Assembly (NCBI RefSeq): GCF_033568475.1
Contig: NC_133121.1
Coordinates: 4,154,001 to 4,218,000, forward strand
DNA length: 64,000 nucleotides
Direction of reading: 5' to 3'
DNA from: Henckelia pumila
Lineage: Eukaryota > Streptophyta > Magnoliopsida > Lamiales > Gesneriaceae
Part shown: positions 39,001-53,272 of the stretch, piece after piece
Numbering within the stretch: position 1 is the first letter of the stretch
Layout of the letters: each line of letters begins with the position of its first letter
The notes under the pieces: model-generated
Databases searched by the model: none
Told to the model about the DNA's origin: nothing
What the model saw: the letters and a program-made list of their open reading frames with translations, nothing else
Program-made: the position numbers and the translations under genes

Positions 39001-42000
39001 CCAGTTTGAAGGTTTCCTTTGTTTTTCCTTGACATGTATCGCTGTCAAGCACAAGTCATTAAACAATATCACAATTATGCAACTTTCTTTTTGCATTCTT
39101 GAGTATGAATGATACACAAATTTATCTGGAATCAACATGTGTATATACATGCATGAGTGCATACAAAAATCAAAATCACATAGATTTTTTGCATACATGA
39201 TGCCTATGTATTCGATGCATGTGTCAGTAACAGTACAAAACAGTAATGGTTAATTGTCGATACCAAGTACACCAACCAAATGGAGGCTGGGACAGGGAGG
39301 CGGGAGCAACAGTGACCAATCAATCCTTCATTCTGATCTTAAACTTTGTTTTGTGTTATCTGTAACCTTCATTTTGATTTTTTTCCTCCATTCTTATGTG
39401 GAAGATTTATTATACCTGCTTTTTTCCATATTGAATATTTGTACTTAAGTTTTTTGGCTTTTAGTTCCATATCTATCATCAGGTTATTCATCTATGGCAA
39501 TTTTTTTTCTCTTTTATGCGTTACACGCTATATTAAGCACTTCTTTTGGAAGAACTAAGAATCGTTGCATCCTTTTGCAGTCTGATTCATCAAGCTCAAA
39601 AAATTATGGAGACAAATGGCTCCCCTGATGCTACTAATGTATGTTCCAACGTTTTGATTCACATAAATCGTATTCTATTTCCAGTTTTGCTTCTGATAGC
39701 TAGTTCGGTTGTTTGCTATTTGCGTTTTATCATTTTTTTTTCCCATTTTTAAATTTCATATGCATGAGCTGTTTAGTTGGGTGTGATTTATGACAATTTT
39801 CTCATATACTCTACCCTTTGAGGGGATCCAAGAGGATTTGTGAAAGACAAAAATAATAGAAAAAAGGAAAACAGGGGATCGAGGAAGTTACAATTGGTGA
39901 AGAGATGGAGGAATGATCATTCCCTTCCAAATATCGGCACATCCATGTGCTTAGGCCACTTTTGGGGCTATTGGCGCGTTAATTGTGTGCCTTTAATAAC
40001 TATGTTCTGAAGATTAACCTCTTTAAATAATTTTCTTTGTGCAGATAGGCTTCCAGTTTGCTGGCAAAGCTATTTACACAGCTGTATGGGTTGCATCTGC
40101 ATCGTTATTTATGGAGTTGTTAGGTTTCTCAACCCAAAAATGGCTCACAGCTGGAGGGCTTGGGACTGTCTTGCTGACGCTCGCTGGACGTGAGGTGTCC
40201 CTTGAATATTTATCATTAATTATTTTTACGAACTTATTTAATCTCAATTTAAGTTTTTCTTAGGATTCAATCAAACCCATTTTTTTATTTTCTAAATACA
40301 GATTTTCACGAATTTTCTTTCTGGTGCAATGGTGCAAGCAACCCGGCCATTTGTTGTGAACGAATGGATACAAATTAAGATCGATGGCTATGAAGTTTCT
40401 GGGATTGTTGAGGTTAGTGTTTGGTATTCTTTATGACAAAATGATTAATATGTCATATGAAAAGTAATGTTTTGAAAGCATAGTTTGTTCGAAAGAAGAA
40501 TTTTTTGTATATGATCAAGAAAACACCTACCCACATGAACATGGACACAATTTGTTCATCATTAAATAATCAAAGTTAATTTCAGTTGTCCCTTATTTCC
40601 TGACTTGTCACTTCCAATGCTTGTGTGCAAATTTTTGTTCATTTACGTCCTTGCATTTTCACTTTGCAGCATATGGGGTGGTGGTCACCAACAATTGTCA
40701 GAGCTGATGATCGCGAGGCTGTCCACATACCAAACCATAAGTTCACTATGAGTATTGTGAGAAATCTCAGCCAAAGAACTCATTGGCGTATTAAAACCCA
40801 CCTGGCGATCAGTCACTTGGATGTTAGCAAAATTAATGTGAGCGCCTTCATCATTCTCTTGTTGGTCTATATTAATGAATGTTACTGAAAACATGAGTCT
40901 TCCACCTCTAGTGTTTTGCTTTAATGCACAACATTTTTTCTTGCCTCTTGGCGCAGAATATTGTGGCTGACATGCGCAAGGTATTGGCTAAGAATCCTCA
41001 AGTGGAACAACAGAAATTGCACAGAAGAGTATTCTTGGACACTATTGATCCTGAAAATCAGGCCCTCTTGGTCAGCTCTTATTCTTGATTAAAACAATAT
41101 ACCATTCAGTTCATTCAAAGAATATTTGTTAACTTCTTGTTGAGTTTCTTAATATATCTATTTAACTTTATGTTTCTGTTGTATATTCCTGAGAAAATAT
41201 GCTTTCCCGCAGGGAAATTATAGCTAGAATAAAACAAATATTCCTTATTCCTTACCCCGCTGGAAAAGGAAAACAAGAGAGGAAAAGGAAATTATGTTTT
41301 CTTATTAACTAGAATTCTGCAGTTGCTACATACTCCGCCTTGATTCTCCTTTATTATTAAATCTTAATAAGGCTCTGGTAGTTCTATCAGCAACTGTGAT
41401 GCCTGGTCATAAAGGCTATATTAAGCCCCCATGGGTGGACGCTTTTAACATTTTCAGAGCCATCAGAGCTATTGTATCTTCTAAATACCTGTTTTCAGAG
41501 AATGTAACTTACTAGTTTGTAAAATAATTTTATTCTAGAGAAAGTTTGTATGATCTGTTTGATGGCATTATGTTTGTCACATTAACAAACTTTTCATGAT
41601 CATAATTTATGTTGTCTCCTTGTGTCATGTGATAATTGGTAGTTTTCCTTGGTTATTCAATCTCATTTGTTCCGATATGCAGATCTTGGTGTCATGCTTT
41701 GTGAAGACTTCACATTTTGAAGAATATCTGTGTGTTAAGGTGAAAACATATTTTTGCACTGTACTCCCTCCGATAAGGCATATCTTGTCTTTTGGTCAAT
41801 AAAATGATTGCTTGTTCAAGCATTGCTTTGTGCATTACATGGGTATCATAGAGATGGCTCTAGTAGAATCTTGTGATTTTGTATCAGAACCAACTTGTCC
41901 AGCAATTTAGTTCTTTTTTTTTTACCTTGTGTCTAGCTTCTAATCTCTAGATTGAATTTGGATATATGTCAGAAATCTTTGCCACTGCTGCAGAGGAACT

Positions 42001-43197
42001 GAGCTTTTTGACATGATAAGTGTTTTGTGTTTTATGTGCTAAGGTGTTTGTGTAGATGCGTTGTTTCTCATATTAGTAGACTATCTCTGCCACTTCCATA
42101 TTAGTTTATTAAAAAATGTACGGTGAATATTAATCTGCATAAGTTATTAAGTACTGAAGAGATAAAGATGGACTCTTGAGTCTCTGATAGCTTAAATTCT
42201 CATATAGCCAAATGAGTCTGCTAGTGGTCAAGCATTTGCCACTTATCTCTGAAAATTTGTTATACTGGAAATTAGCAGCAACCAGATTTTATGCTTAAAC
42301 GTTTTGTTTCACATCTGTTTTATTTTCAATCTCTAATTTTGTCTTACGAATTTGTTAAATCTCCAACTTAACTTGATTTTTTGGTTTGAGAAACAGGAAA
42401 TTATTCTTCTTGACCTACTCAGGGTTGTTAGGCATCATCGAGCTCGACTTGCCACTCCTATCCGTACGTTTCAGAAACAGTATGTTGATGCAGACTTGGA
42501 TAATGCATCATTTGGCGACTCTAATTTTAACAAGGGGGCAGCAGCTAACCGTCCGTTACTCTTGATGGAGTCCTCTTATAAAATTAATGGGGAAGATAAA
42601 ATTAAACCACCTCAGGCTCGATCGACACAAGCAAGCGGAGAGGAAGACAGCAAGGATACAGCCAGGTCAACACCTGATACCAAAGTGGATGCTAAAAGTG
42701 AAACAGCTTTGAATACCATTTCAAAATCCAGAGAAACGACGCTGACTGATCCCAAGGAAGATCAAATGTCAAAAGATGATACTGAAGTTGGGCAGGTGCA
42801 TGTGCCAAAAGCAGATGTAACCAAGAAGGATGCCCAAAAAGTCGGGCAAGAGGGTTCCTCAGTCTCATTTCAAGAGCCGTCAAGTGGTCATAGATTTGAC
42901 AGTGTGCCAGCTGCTTCGCAGCCAAAACAGGACATTAAACCACAAAATAACCAGCCACCCTTGAGCAAACCTTCTCTGGAAGAGAATATACTTCTTGGTG
43001 TTGCATTGGAGGGCTCAAAGAGGACCCTCCCTATCGAAGAGGACATGGTCCCACGACCAAGTTCTGAAGATACGAAGGAATTGGCTAAACAACGTAGTGG
43101 AAATGGCTCTCCTGTGGCTGAGAAGGAAAAAATTGATGCTAAGCACTCAAACGAGCCAGGTTCTCCGGTGGGTGATCGGCTAGATGCGCAAGACTAA
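36099..43197 (+). CDS. MSL2/3: Plastid mechanosensitive channel, MscS-like (MSL2/MSL3)
   Basis: Thirteen exons: 36099-36167, 36262-36321, 36734-36891, 38262-38385, 38542-38639, 38716-38829, 39581-39638, 40045-40194, 40302-40412, 40670-40837, 40957-41070, 41683-41739, 42397-43197. They join to 693 residues, close to the 670-680 of Arabidopsis MSL2/3. The basic, Ser/Arg-rich first 90 residues look like a plastid transit peptide. Membrane segments follow, for example [37 protein letters not shown] and [15 protein letters not shown]. The MscS pore helix and beta domain are clear: [44 protein letters not shown] and the signature IPNHKF. The last 250 residues are a polar, charged tail. Family knowledge: inner-envelope channels that release osmotic stress and control plastid size, shape and division. 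Intron 3 carries a Helitron. Confidence 0.96.
37493..37844 (+). mobile_element. Short non-autonomous Helitron in MSL intron 3
   Basis: It starts TCTTTACTATATTATAA after an A and ends with the perfect hairpin CACACGCAAAGCGTGTG (37816-37832), an 8-base spacer CTTGGATG and CTAG (37841-37844), followed by T. This matches Helitron ends: 5' TC, 3' hairpin plus CTRR, insertion between A and T. 352 bases. Inside it, a unit of about 65 bases (CTCCCACCATCTTCTCCC ... TTTCAAATCAAA) is present twice in tandem (about 37650-37765). The intron is otherwise normally spliced. Confidence 0.85.
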
Positions 43198-43794
43198 CGG
43201 CATCTGGCTTCTTATACTGCTCACAGTTGATATTTAAACCAGATCACTGATGAAGGCTATACTGTGAGGGTGCGGCATCGTACATAATGTATACTCCTAA
43301 CAGATTATATTTTGATGATCCATCATGAAGTTTTATGTTGAATGGATCATCGATCACCCAGCTTTGTTTGAACATTCTGTTCTAGTCTTCATTTGCAGTG
43401 ATTTGCATATGCGTCATATGCGTTGGTGGGAATGTAATTTGGAACAGAGTCTCATTCGGGATTCAGGAGTTTGAATTACAATGATATAGAAAATTACGAT
43501 ATCTGACTATTTCATTTTTAGTCTCATTTTTAGTCTTATATTTTTCGTATTTTGTCAATGATTAATTTCAGTCATTTTTTATGAAAAATGATGATGTGAC
43601 ACATCAGCAACGCGCTACCACATCAATTCTTCCTTTAAAAAAACATCAAAATTGCAAAAATAAAAAATTGATGGATTAAAATCAAAATTTGACTATATGA
43701 AAAATTAAAATTATAAAAAGATAAACATAGGGGAAAAAAAAGGTGAGAATGAGACATTTTCATCCGTGAGATGATTGCATTAAACCCCTTTTTT
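43198..43794. other. MSL 3' region
   Basis: The 3' untranslated region of the MSL gene and AT-rich spacer; nothing else recognised. Confidence 0.6.
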
Positions 43795-44114
43795 TAGGCA
43801 TTTTGAGGGGCAGCCGCGCTAGCCTATTCGTTTTTCAGCAGCAAGCTACGGGAAGAATAGCGTATTGTATTAAAGTAGCCTGAGTGCCTGGCCTTTCCTT
43901 CTGATTCTGATCCTGGCTCCATACCCATGATTTAAGGCGGGTGAGCTCTCTGGAAAGCCCAACATGATGAGATACGGAACGAAGGTAAGTGCCGTGTCCA
44001 TCTAACTGTTACACTCAGACAGTTTACTCTTTTCCTGTATGCTCGCGAGCGTCTATGAGCCGCGTAATATTAAGTCTAGCAGGTCTCTGGTTCAAGTCCA
44101 GGATGACCCAGCTG
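43795..44114. other. Organelle-like DNA island
   Basis: About 320 bases of balanced base composition in an AT-rich spacer. The last 33 bases (44082-44114, GGTCTCTGGTTCAAGTCC then AGGATGACCCAGCTG) match from memory the 3' exon of plastid trnI-GAU and the bases after it, with one change. The part before it (words such as GGCTAGCGCGGCTGCCCC on the minus strand, and AAGCCCAACATGATGAG) has the look of plant mitochondrial DNA. Inference: a nuclear copy of organelle DNA, possibly mitochondrial DNA that itself held a plastid tRNA piece. It is not a working tRNA gene. Confidence 0.45.
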
Positions 44115-44362
44115 ATCAATCTCATTCAAATTTGTAATAAAAAATAATATTTTTATACGAAAACCCAAATAAAAAATTAGTTTTTACAAAATTAACAGTA
44201 AACTGTTAAAGTTTCTCTGTTTCCCTTTCGAGGCTAAATTGCTGGTTAAGTTCAACGTGGCCGGCCCTTTCAACGCGTTTATTGGACCCGGTCGGTTAAG
44301 CCTGACCTGTTTGAAACCTTAAAATTTTAAATTTCTGTTTTTTTTTTCGGAAAAAGGTCATT

Positions 44363-44423
44363 AAATTACATTAGTAGCAAGGTTTATTTTATAAAAAAAA
44401 TAAAATTACATTAGTAGCAAGGT
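44363..44423. repeat. 21-bp direct repeat upstream of the H3.3 promoter
   Basis: AAATTACATTAGTAGCAAGG plus T occurs at 44363-44383 and again at 44403-44423, exactly 40 bases apart, about 120-180 bases before the likely transcription start. Confidence 0.8.
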
Positions 44424-44539
44424 ACACGTTGACCTTGTCGATCCGTGTCACTCAACAACTTTACATCTCTGACGTCCACTTATACAGAGAAAACACAATT
44501 CAACTCATTCAACACCGTTGGATTCTTCATCCTATTCTT

Positions 44540-45928
<1,389 letters not shown>

Positions 45929-46706
45929 GTTTGTGTAGCAGTTGCCTTGTTTGAATGTGGTGATAGTGGTTGATTGGGTTCTTTGGTTTCGTCTCGATAA
46001 TAGACTAGTAGAAAACAGGCTGCCTTAAACTTGGGGAATCTATATGCTATTTCTTCTTGTTAACCTCGTTGTTAATTGCTTTCTGAACGACACTAAGTTG
46101 GAACACGTTTTTGCGTGCTTAAAGTGATGTTTGCGATTAATGTTTTTTTTTTCTTTTATGAAGTAATCTACAACCATTTTGCTCGTATGACTTGGAGATA
46201 TGGAAGGATTCGTCCTTTCAAAGCCAGCCAAATCGTCCTTTTTTCTAGGATTTTACTTATATAACTATTTGATATTCTAGGATAAACACTAAACATTTGA
46301 ACCAAGAGGTCATTCAAATAACTGGAACAAGTGCTCTCGCTTCCGCATGGATAGAACCGTCTTCAACAACTTCCGAGCAAAACGACTGTCTAAGATAGGA
46401 TAGGAGGAGATTATTGGGTGGTTGGGTACACAATATTCCAGAAATTTTTGTTCACAGCGCATGTCGTACAGAAATTTAAATGATATTATATCGAAATATT
46501 ATCGATATTTCATTTCTTCTATATTGAGGTATGGATATATCAAGATTTAGGTTGGGAATACAACTTTACAAGTAGCATACTTCTTATATCGAACATTTAT
46601 GACGTACTGAGAAGTCTAACTTTGTTTATAAAATGGAAATCAGAGTTAACTGTGAGTTTTGATTTTTTTTTCCCCTTTCGAGTGATTTTGATTTTTCGAC
46701 AATGTC
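45929..46706. other. H3.3 3' region and spacer
   Basis: The 3' untranslated region of H3.3 followed by AT-rich spacer up to the target duplication of the Copia composite. No other gene seen. Confidence 0.6.
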
Positions 46707-46711
46707 TATTT

Positions 46712-46994
46712 TGTTGTGAAAAAGTAAAAATTTATGGTAAAAAGTAAACTCCAAAACTCAAAATATATCAAATTCTACACTTCACAAATATTTTTCTCTC
46801 ATCACAATTGTGTTTTTCTACACAAATGGAGAGACCTATTTATAGATTTCAAGTGGAGATTAGTCAAAAATTAATACATCATTAATTACATCATCACACA
46901 CTAATTTTCAATATTTTACAATTCAATTTTCAACTTTCAACCTTCAACATTCAACAATAAATAATAATATATATTTATATATATATTTTCAACA
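46712..46994 (-). repeat. LTR of the minus Copia arm (3' LTR)
   Basis: 283 bases on the minus strand from TGTTGAAAAT to CACAACA. The polypurine tract AAGGGGGAG lies directly before it. A TATA-like CTATAAATAGG occurs within. No LTR is seen at the gag side of this arm. Confidence 0.88.
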
Positions 46995-47159
46995 CTCCCC
47001 CTTGTGATGATGATCATGATAGAATGACTATCTTCATTACGTGTTGTATACTGCCTCGTTAAAAACCTTACTAAGAAAAACCCATTGGGACAAAAACCAT
47101 AGTAAGGAAAAAAGAGTGCAGCCACGTAAACTCCCCCTGATGTTAACATGAATGATTCT

Positions 47160-48720
47160 TCACATATTTCGTAGATTGCGCATCCCAATATTATAAATGT
47201 GTTTTCTGAATATCGCCGTGGGAAGTGCCTTTGTGAAGAGATCGGATGAGTTCTCACTTGATTGAATGTAACAGATATCAATATCTTTATTCTTCTCCAG
47301 CTCTTGAGTGTATGCAAAGAATTTAGGAGGAATATGTTTAGTTCTGTCACTTTTGATGTATCCTTCTTTCATTTGGGCAACACATGCAGCATTATCTTCA
47401 TACAGTGTGATTGGATTCTTGTCCACTGATAATCCGCAAGAAGTTTGGATATGCCGAGTCATTGATTTAAGCCAGACACATTCACGGCTTGCTTCATGTA
47501 GTGCAATAATCTCGGCATGATTTGATGAAGTTGTAACAAGTGTTTGTTTCTGTGATCGCCAAGAGATTGCAGTGCCTCCACGAGTAAATACATATCCGAT
47601 TTGGGAACGTGCCTTATGTGGATCAGATAAGTATCCAGCATCAGCATAACCAATTATTCTCTGATTTGTATCTTTTGGATACAAAAGTCCCAAATCCGTC
47701 GTTCCTCGTAAATAACGGAATATATGTTTAATTCCGTTCCAGTGCCTCTTCGTTGGACATGAACTGAATCTTGCCAATAAATTTACTGCAAAAGATATGT
47801 CTGGTCTAGTGCAATTTGCAAGATACATAAGGGTACCAATGACACTTAGATATGGTACTTCAGGACCAAGAACAACTTCATCATCTTCACATGGACGAAA
47901 TGAATCCTTTTCTATATTCAATGATCTGACAACCATTGGAGTACTTAAAGGATTTGATTGATCCATATTGAAACGTTTAAGGACCTTCTCTGTATAATTA
48001 GACTGGTGAACAAAAATTCCACATTCTTTTTGTTCAATTTGTAAACCAAGACAATACTTGGTTTTTTCAAGGTCTTTCATTTCAAATTCTTCCTTCAAGT
48101 ATAACATCACTTCTTGAATTTCTTTATTCGTTCCAATGATGTTTAAATCATCAACATATACAGCAATAATCACGCATCCCGATGTTGTTTTCTTGATGAA
48201 AACACAAGTGCATATTGGATCATTTACATATCCCTTTTTCATCAAGTGTTCACTTAGTCGATTATACCACATTCGGCCGGATTGCTTTAACCCATACAAT
48301 GATCTTTGTAATTTCACAGAATAAAATTCTCTGGGTTCTGAACTTTGTGCTTCTAGCATCTTAAATCCTTCAGGGATTTTCATGTATATATCACTATCAA
48401 GTGATCCGTATAAATAAGCTGTAACAACATCCATTAGACGCATGTCCAAGTTTTCAGACACTGCTAAACTGATCAAATATCGAAACGTAATTGCATCCAT
48501 AACAGGAGAATATGTTTCTTCATAATCAATTCCAGGTCTTTGAGAAAAACCTTGTGCAACAAGTCGAGCTTTATATCTCACTATTTCATTTTTCTCATTT
48601 CTCTTTCGAATAAAAACCCATTTGTACCCAACAGGTTTAACACCTTTAGGTGTAAGGACTATAGGTCCAAAAACATTACGTTTATTTAACGAATTTAATT
48701 CAACCTGGATGTCATCTTTT
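47160..48720 (-). pseudogene. Reverse transcriptase/RNase H region of the minus Copia arm (fossil)
   Basis: Copia RT signatures LMDVVTAYLYG, EFYSVKLQRSLYGLKQ and YVDDLNIIG, then RNase H signatures CTRPDISFAVNLLARFS and LYEDNAACVAQM. This part has no counterpart in the plus arm. Confidence 0.92.
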
Positions 48721-50690
48721 CATTTTGACCAATCCTTTCGAGTTTTGCATTCACCAAAAGATTTTGGTTCATTATCTTCATTTACGATGTCACATGCCAC
48801 ATTGTACAAAAATATCTCATCAATATCTTGTACATTCTTTCGGTTCCATATTTTTCCAGTATTAATATAATTGATAGAGATTTCATGATTCTCGTCAGTT
48901 TGTGGTTCTGACAGAATATTTTTATCATCGTGTGTTTCTTCTGGAACACCATTTTCTATTTTCTGATCATCATTTTTCTCTATGTATTTTCTTTTCCGAG
49001 GATTTTTATCCTTTGAACCTATTGGCCTTCCACGCTTCAGGCGTTTTATGACATCATGAATGTCTTCATTTTGTTTCTTTGGAATTTCAACTCGAGCAGG
49101 GGCATTTACAGCAGGTATATATGATTTTGTTACCCCTTTTGTGTCTGCAAATGCATCTGACATTTGATTTGCTATTCTTTGCAAATGCACAATTTGCTGT
49201 ACATCTTTATCACATTGTTTAGTTCTAGGATCCAAATGTAATAATGATGGTACATACCATGTGATTTCTTTTTCAATGTGTTTCTTTTTTCCCCCTAACA
49301 TTGGGAAGTTATTTTCATCAAAATGACAATCAGCAAACCGTGCTGTAAACACATCGCCTGTCTGAGCCTCAAGATATCTAATGATTGATGGACTATCATA
49401 GCCGATATAAATACCATTCTTTCTTTGAGGTCCCATTTTTGTTCTTTGAGGTGGTGCAATAGGCATATACACCATACATCCAAAAATTCTCAAATGAGAA
49501 ATATCTGGTTCTTTGCCAAATACAAGCTGCAATGGGGAGTGTTTATGATATGCACTTGGCCTGATGCGAATCAATGCAGCAGCATGTAAAATTGCATGTC
49601 CCCATATAGAAATAGGGAGTTTCGTTCTCATAATCATTGGTCTAGCAATCAACTGCAGACGTTTAATCAATGATTCAGCTAATCCATTTTGTGTATGAAC
49701 ATGAGCTACAGGATGTTCAACAGTAATTCCCATCGACATACAATAGTCGTTAAAAGTCTGGGAAGTAAATTCTCCAGCTTTATCAAGTCTTATTTTCTTG
49801 ATCGTATATTCGGGAAATTGATTCCGCAATTTTATTATTTGAGCCATCAATTTTGCAAATGCCACATTCCGAGTGGACAATAAACATACATGTGACCATC
49901 TGCTAGAGGCATCGATCAATACCATAAAGTATCGAAATGGTCCACATGGTGGATGAATTGACCCACAAATATCACCTTGAATACGTTCAAGAAATATGGG
50001 TGATTCCTTTTGGATTTTAGCTGGTGATGGTCTTATAATAAGTTTCCCCAGAGAACATGCTTTACACTGAAACTTATTATTCTGAAAGATCTTCTGGTCT
50101 TTCAGTGGATGACCACTTGTATTTTCTATAATCCTTCGCATCATTATTGAACCAGGATGTCCCAATCGATCATGCCAATTTGTTAGTATTGAAGAATTTC
50201 CAATAACCATATTTGATTCGATTGGACTTATATGTGTATAATGCAATCCAGTAGGGAGCATTGATAATTTCTCAACTACATATTTTTTTCCTGATTTATA
50301 TGTAGTAAGACACATATATTTCTCATTTCCTTCGGTTATTGTTTCCGTATCATAACCATGAGAATATATATCATTAAAACTCAACAAATTTCTTTGTGAT
50401 CGTGGTGAATATAAAGCTCTATTTATCAAAAATTTTGTACCATTAGGTAACAAAAATTGTGCTTTGCCACATCCTTCAATCAAGTCTACAGGACCTGATA
50501 TTGTATTCACCATTGTTTTTGTTGGTTTTAATTCCAAGAAATATTTTTCATTTCTGAGGATAGTGTGCGTTGTACCACTATCTGGTATGCAAACTTCCAG
50601 TGCATTATTTCCATCTTTGATCATAGCATTTTCCATAATGATCTTCAAAAAACAATATGCAATAAAATGAATTAAGAAAGATACATGCAA
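48720..50690 (-). pseudogene. Protease/integrase region of the minus Copia arm (fossil)
   Basis: Protease motif IPDSGTTHTILRNEKYF near the start, GAG-pre-integrase motif NWHDRLGHPG, integrase core (ERIQGDICGSIHPP, HTQNGLAESLIKRLQ) and a basic tail (KRGRPIGSKDKNPRKRKY). Near-identical to the plus arm at 53273-54753. Confidence 0.92.
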
Positions 50691-50797
50691 ATTATAATAT
50701 GTTACAATTTAATTGCAGAATAAAACAATATATGCAAAATATAATATGTTTTACAATATAAAAGTTACATTGTTAAATTCTTTTCCCACCAGTACAT

Positions 50798-51814
50798 TTA
50801 ATCAATATCTTCGAAATCATTCAAAAAGTAGGCAGCATCTAAATTCATTGAACCACTTGCATGGTCAATGTTTTCAGTAAAATTGGTCTCTTTTTCTTTC
50901 CCCTTTATTGAATCTTTATAGAGTTTACACAGATGCTCAGGGGCTCGACAAGTTTTTGACCAATGTCCTGGAGTGCCACATCTATAACAAACACTCTCAG
51001 TTCTTTTTGGATGATTTTCATTTTCACCCGTATTATCATGCTGCCTCTTTTGTGGGTGGTTCGTGACGTTCCTTTGAGATGAGTTATTGAAATAACTATC
51101 TCTTTTATTTTCAAATCCACGGCCTCGACCACGACCGCGATCATTTCTACGCCCACGTCCACGCCCTCGTCCACGACCTCGACCAAAATCTTGTCTATAT
51201 CTTTGATTTTGGTTTTCATTTTTATTTACGACATTTGCTTCAGGAAATGCCGTTGAACCAGTAGGTCTGGACTGATGATTTCTCATGAGCAATTCATTAT
51301 TCTTTTCCGCCACGAGTAAACATGCGATGAGTTCTGAGTATCTTGAAAATCCACGCACTCTATATTGCTGTTGTAGAGTTATATTTGATGCGTGGAATGT
51401 GGAAAATGTCTTTTCAAACATTTCCATCTCAGTAATATTATGCCCACAAAATTTCAGCTGTGAGACAATTCGATACATCGCAGAATTATAATCACTCACC
51501 TTTTTAAAATCTTGGAATCTTAAAGTATTCCATTCATCTCGTGCGGTCGGAAGTATAACTTCCCGTATATGCTCAAAACGTTCTTTTAACCCTTTACACA
51601 AAATCATTGGGTCTTTTTCGGTCAAATATTCACATTTCAACCCCTCATCAAGATGTCTGCGTAAAAATATCATCGCTTTTGCTTTATCTTGTGAGGATGA
51701 TATGTTATTTTCTTTGATAGTTTCGTTAAGACCCAATGACTCGAGATGCATTTCTACATCGAGGGTCCATGGCATATAATTTTTTCCGGTTATATCAAGT
51801 GCAATGAATTCGAG
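50798..51814 (-). pseudogene. gag region of the minus Copia arm (fossil)
   Basis: LEFIALDITGKNYMPWTLD at the start, an RG-rich stretch (GRGRGRGRGRRNDRGRGRGR) and a CCHC knuckle CYRCGTPGHWSKTC. The homologous plus-arm gag is at 52155-53165. Confidence 0.92.
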
Positions 51815-52154
51815 GGCAAAAACTAGCCGTTTTGTTACCGTTTGTCCTATAAATATGTTCACTCAAACTCATTTTCAATCACACCAAATTCATTCTTTCT
51901 CTCAAAATATTTTATCCTCGGTTTTTTCGAAGATGGAGATGATGACATTTATAAGGATATTTTTCATAACGACTATGATCATCATGCTCACGAGTCTTTT
52001 ACTCACCAGCGATTTTTCAACACATATTTTTTCTCTATTTGTATACGCACTTGTAATTTACGTTCTTCCATTATTTTGTATTGTCATATTTATGGAAATT
52101 AACTAATAAAATGCATTGTTATTTTCTAATACCACCATGTCGAACTTGGCGAAA
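51815..52154. other. 340-bp spacer between the two Copia arms
   Basis: Present once, with no match to the LTR at 46712-46994. On the plus strand it has a TATA-like CCTATAAATATG followed by a CA/CT-rich leader-like stretch. It may be the element's own untranslated leader or DNA picked up when the composite formed. A 57-codon hydrophobic frame inside it is probably chance. Confidence 0.6.
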
Positions 52155-53165
52155 CTCGAATTCATTGCACTTGATATAACCGGAAAGAATTATATGCCAT
52201 GGACCCTTGATGTAGAAATGCATCTCGAGTCATTGGGTCTTAACGAAACTATCAAAGAAAATAACATATCATCCTCACAAGATAAAGCAAAAGCGATGAT
52301 ATTTTTACGCAGACATCTTGATGAGGGGTTGAAATGTGAATATTTGACCGAGAAAGACCCAATGATTTTGTGGAAAGGGTTAAAAGAACGTTTTGAGCAT
52401 ATACGGGAAGTTATACTTCCGACCGCACGAGATGAATGGAATACTTTAAGATTCCAAGATTTTAAAAAGGTGAGTGATTATAATTCTGCGATGTATCGAA
52501 TTGTCTCACAGCTGAAATTTTGTGGGCATAATATTACTGAGATGGAAATGCTTGAAAAGACATTTTCCACATTTCACGCATCAAATATAACTCTACAAGA
52601 GCAATATAGAGTGCGTGGATTTTCAAGATACTCAGAACTCATCGCATGTTTACTCGTGGCGGAAAAGAATAATGAATTGCTCATGAGAAATCATCAGTCC
52701 AGACCTACTGGTTCAACGGCATTTTCTGAAGCAAATGTCGTAAATAAAAATGAAAACCAAAATCAAAGATATAGACAAGATTTTGGTCGAGGACGTGGGC
52801 GTGGACGTGGGCGTAGAAATGATCGCGGTCGTGGTCGAGGCCGTGGATTTGAAAATAAAAGAGATAGTTATTTCAATAACTCATCTCAAAGGAACGTCAC
52901 GAACCACCCACAAAAGAGGCAGCATGATAATACGGGTGAAAATGAAAATCATCCAAAAAGAACTGAGAGTGTTTGTTATAGATGTGGCACTCCAGGACAT
53001 TGGTCAAGAACTTGTCGAGCCCCTGAGCATCTGTGTAAGCTCTATAAAGATTCAATAAAGGGGAAAGAAAAAGAGATCAATTTTACTGAAAACATTGACC
53101 ATGCAAGTGGTTCAATAAATTTAGATGCTGCCTACTTTTTGAATGATTTCGAAGATATTGATTAA
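52116..53165 (+). pseudogene. gag region of the plus Copia arm (fossil)
   Basis: Gag with MSNLAKLEFIALDITG near the start, RG-rich tract and CCHC knuckle CYRCGTPGHWSRTC. It differs from the minus-arm gag at about ten residues plus one short RG-repeat length change. Confidence 0.92.
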
Positions 53166-53272
53166 ATGTACTGGTGGGAAAATAATGTAACAATGTAATT
53201 TTTATATTGTAAAACATATTATATTTTGCATGTATTGTTTTATTCTGTAATTAAATTGTAACATATTATAAT

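Noticed and set aside
44082-44114. tRNA gene
   Set aside because: Only the 3' third of a plastid tRNA-Ile is present; no acceptor 5' half or anticodon arm.
51804-52106. Hydrophobic 100-codon frame in the centre of the Copia composite
   Set aside because: AT-rich sequence readily gives such frames; no homology or start context supports it. The region is reported as an unexplained spacer instead.
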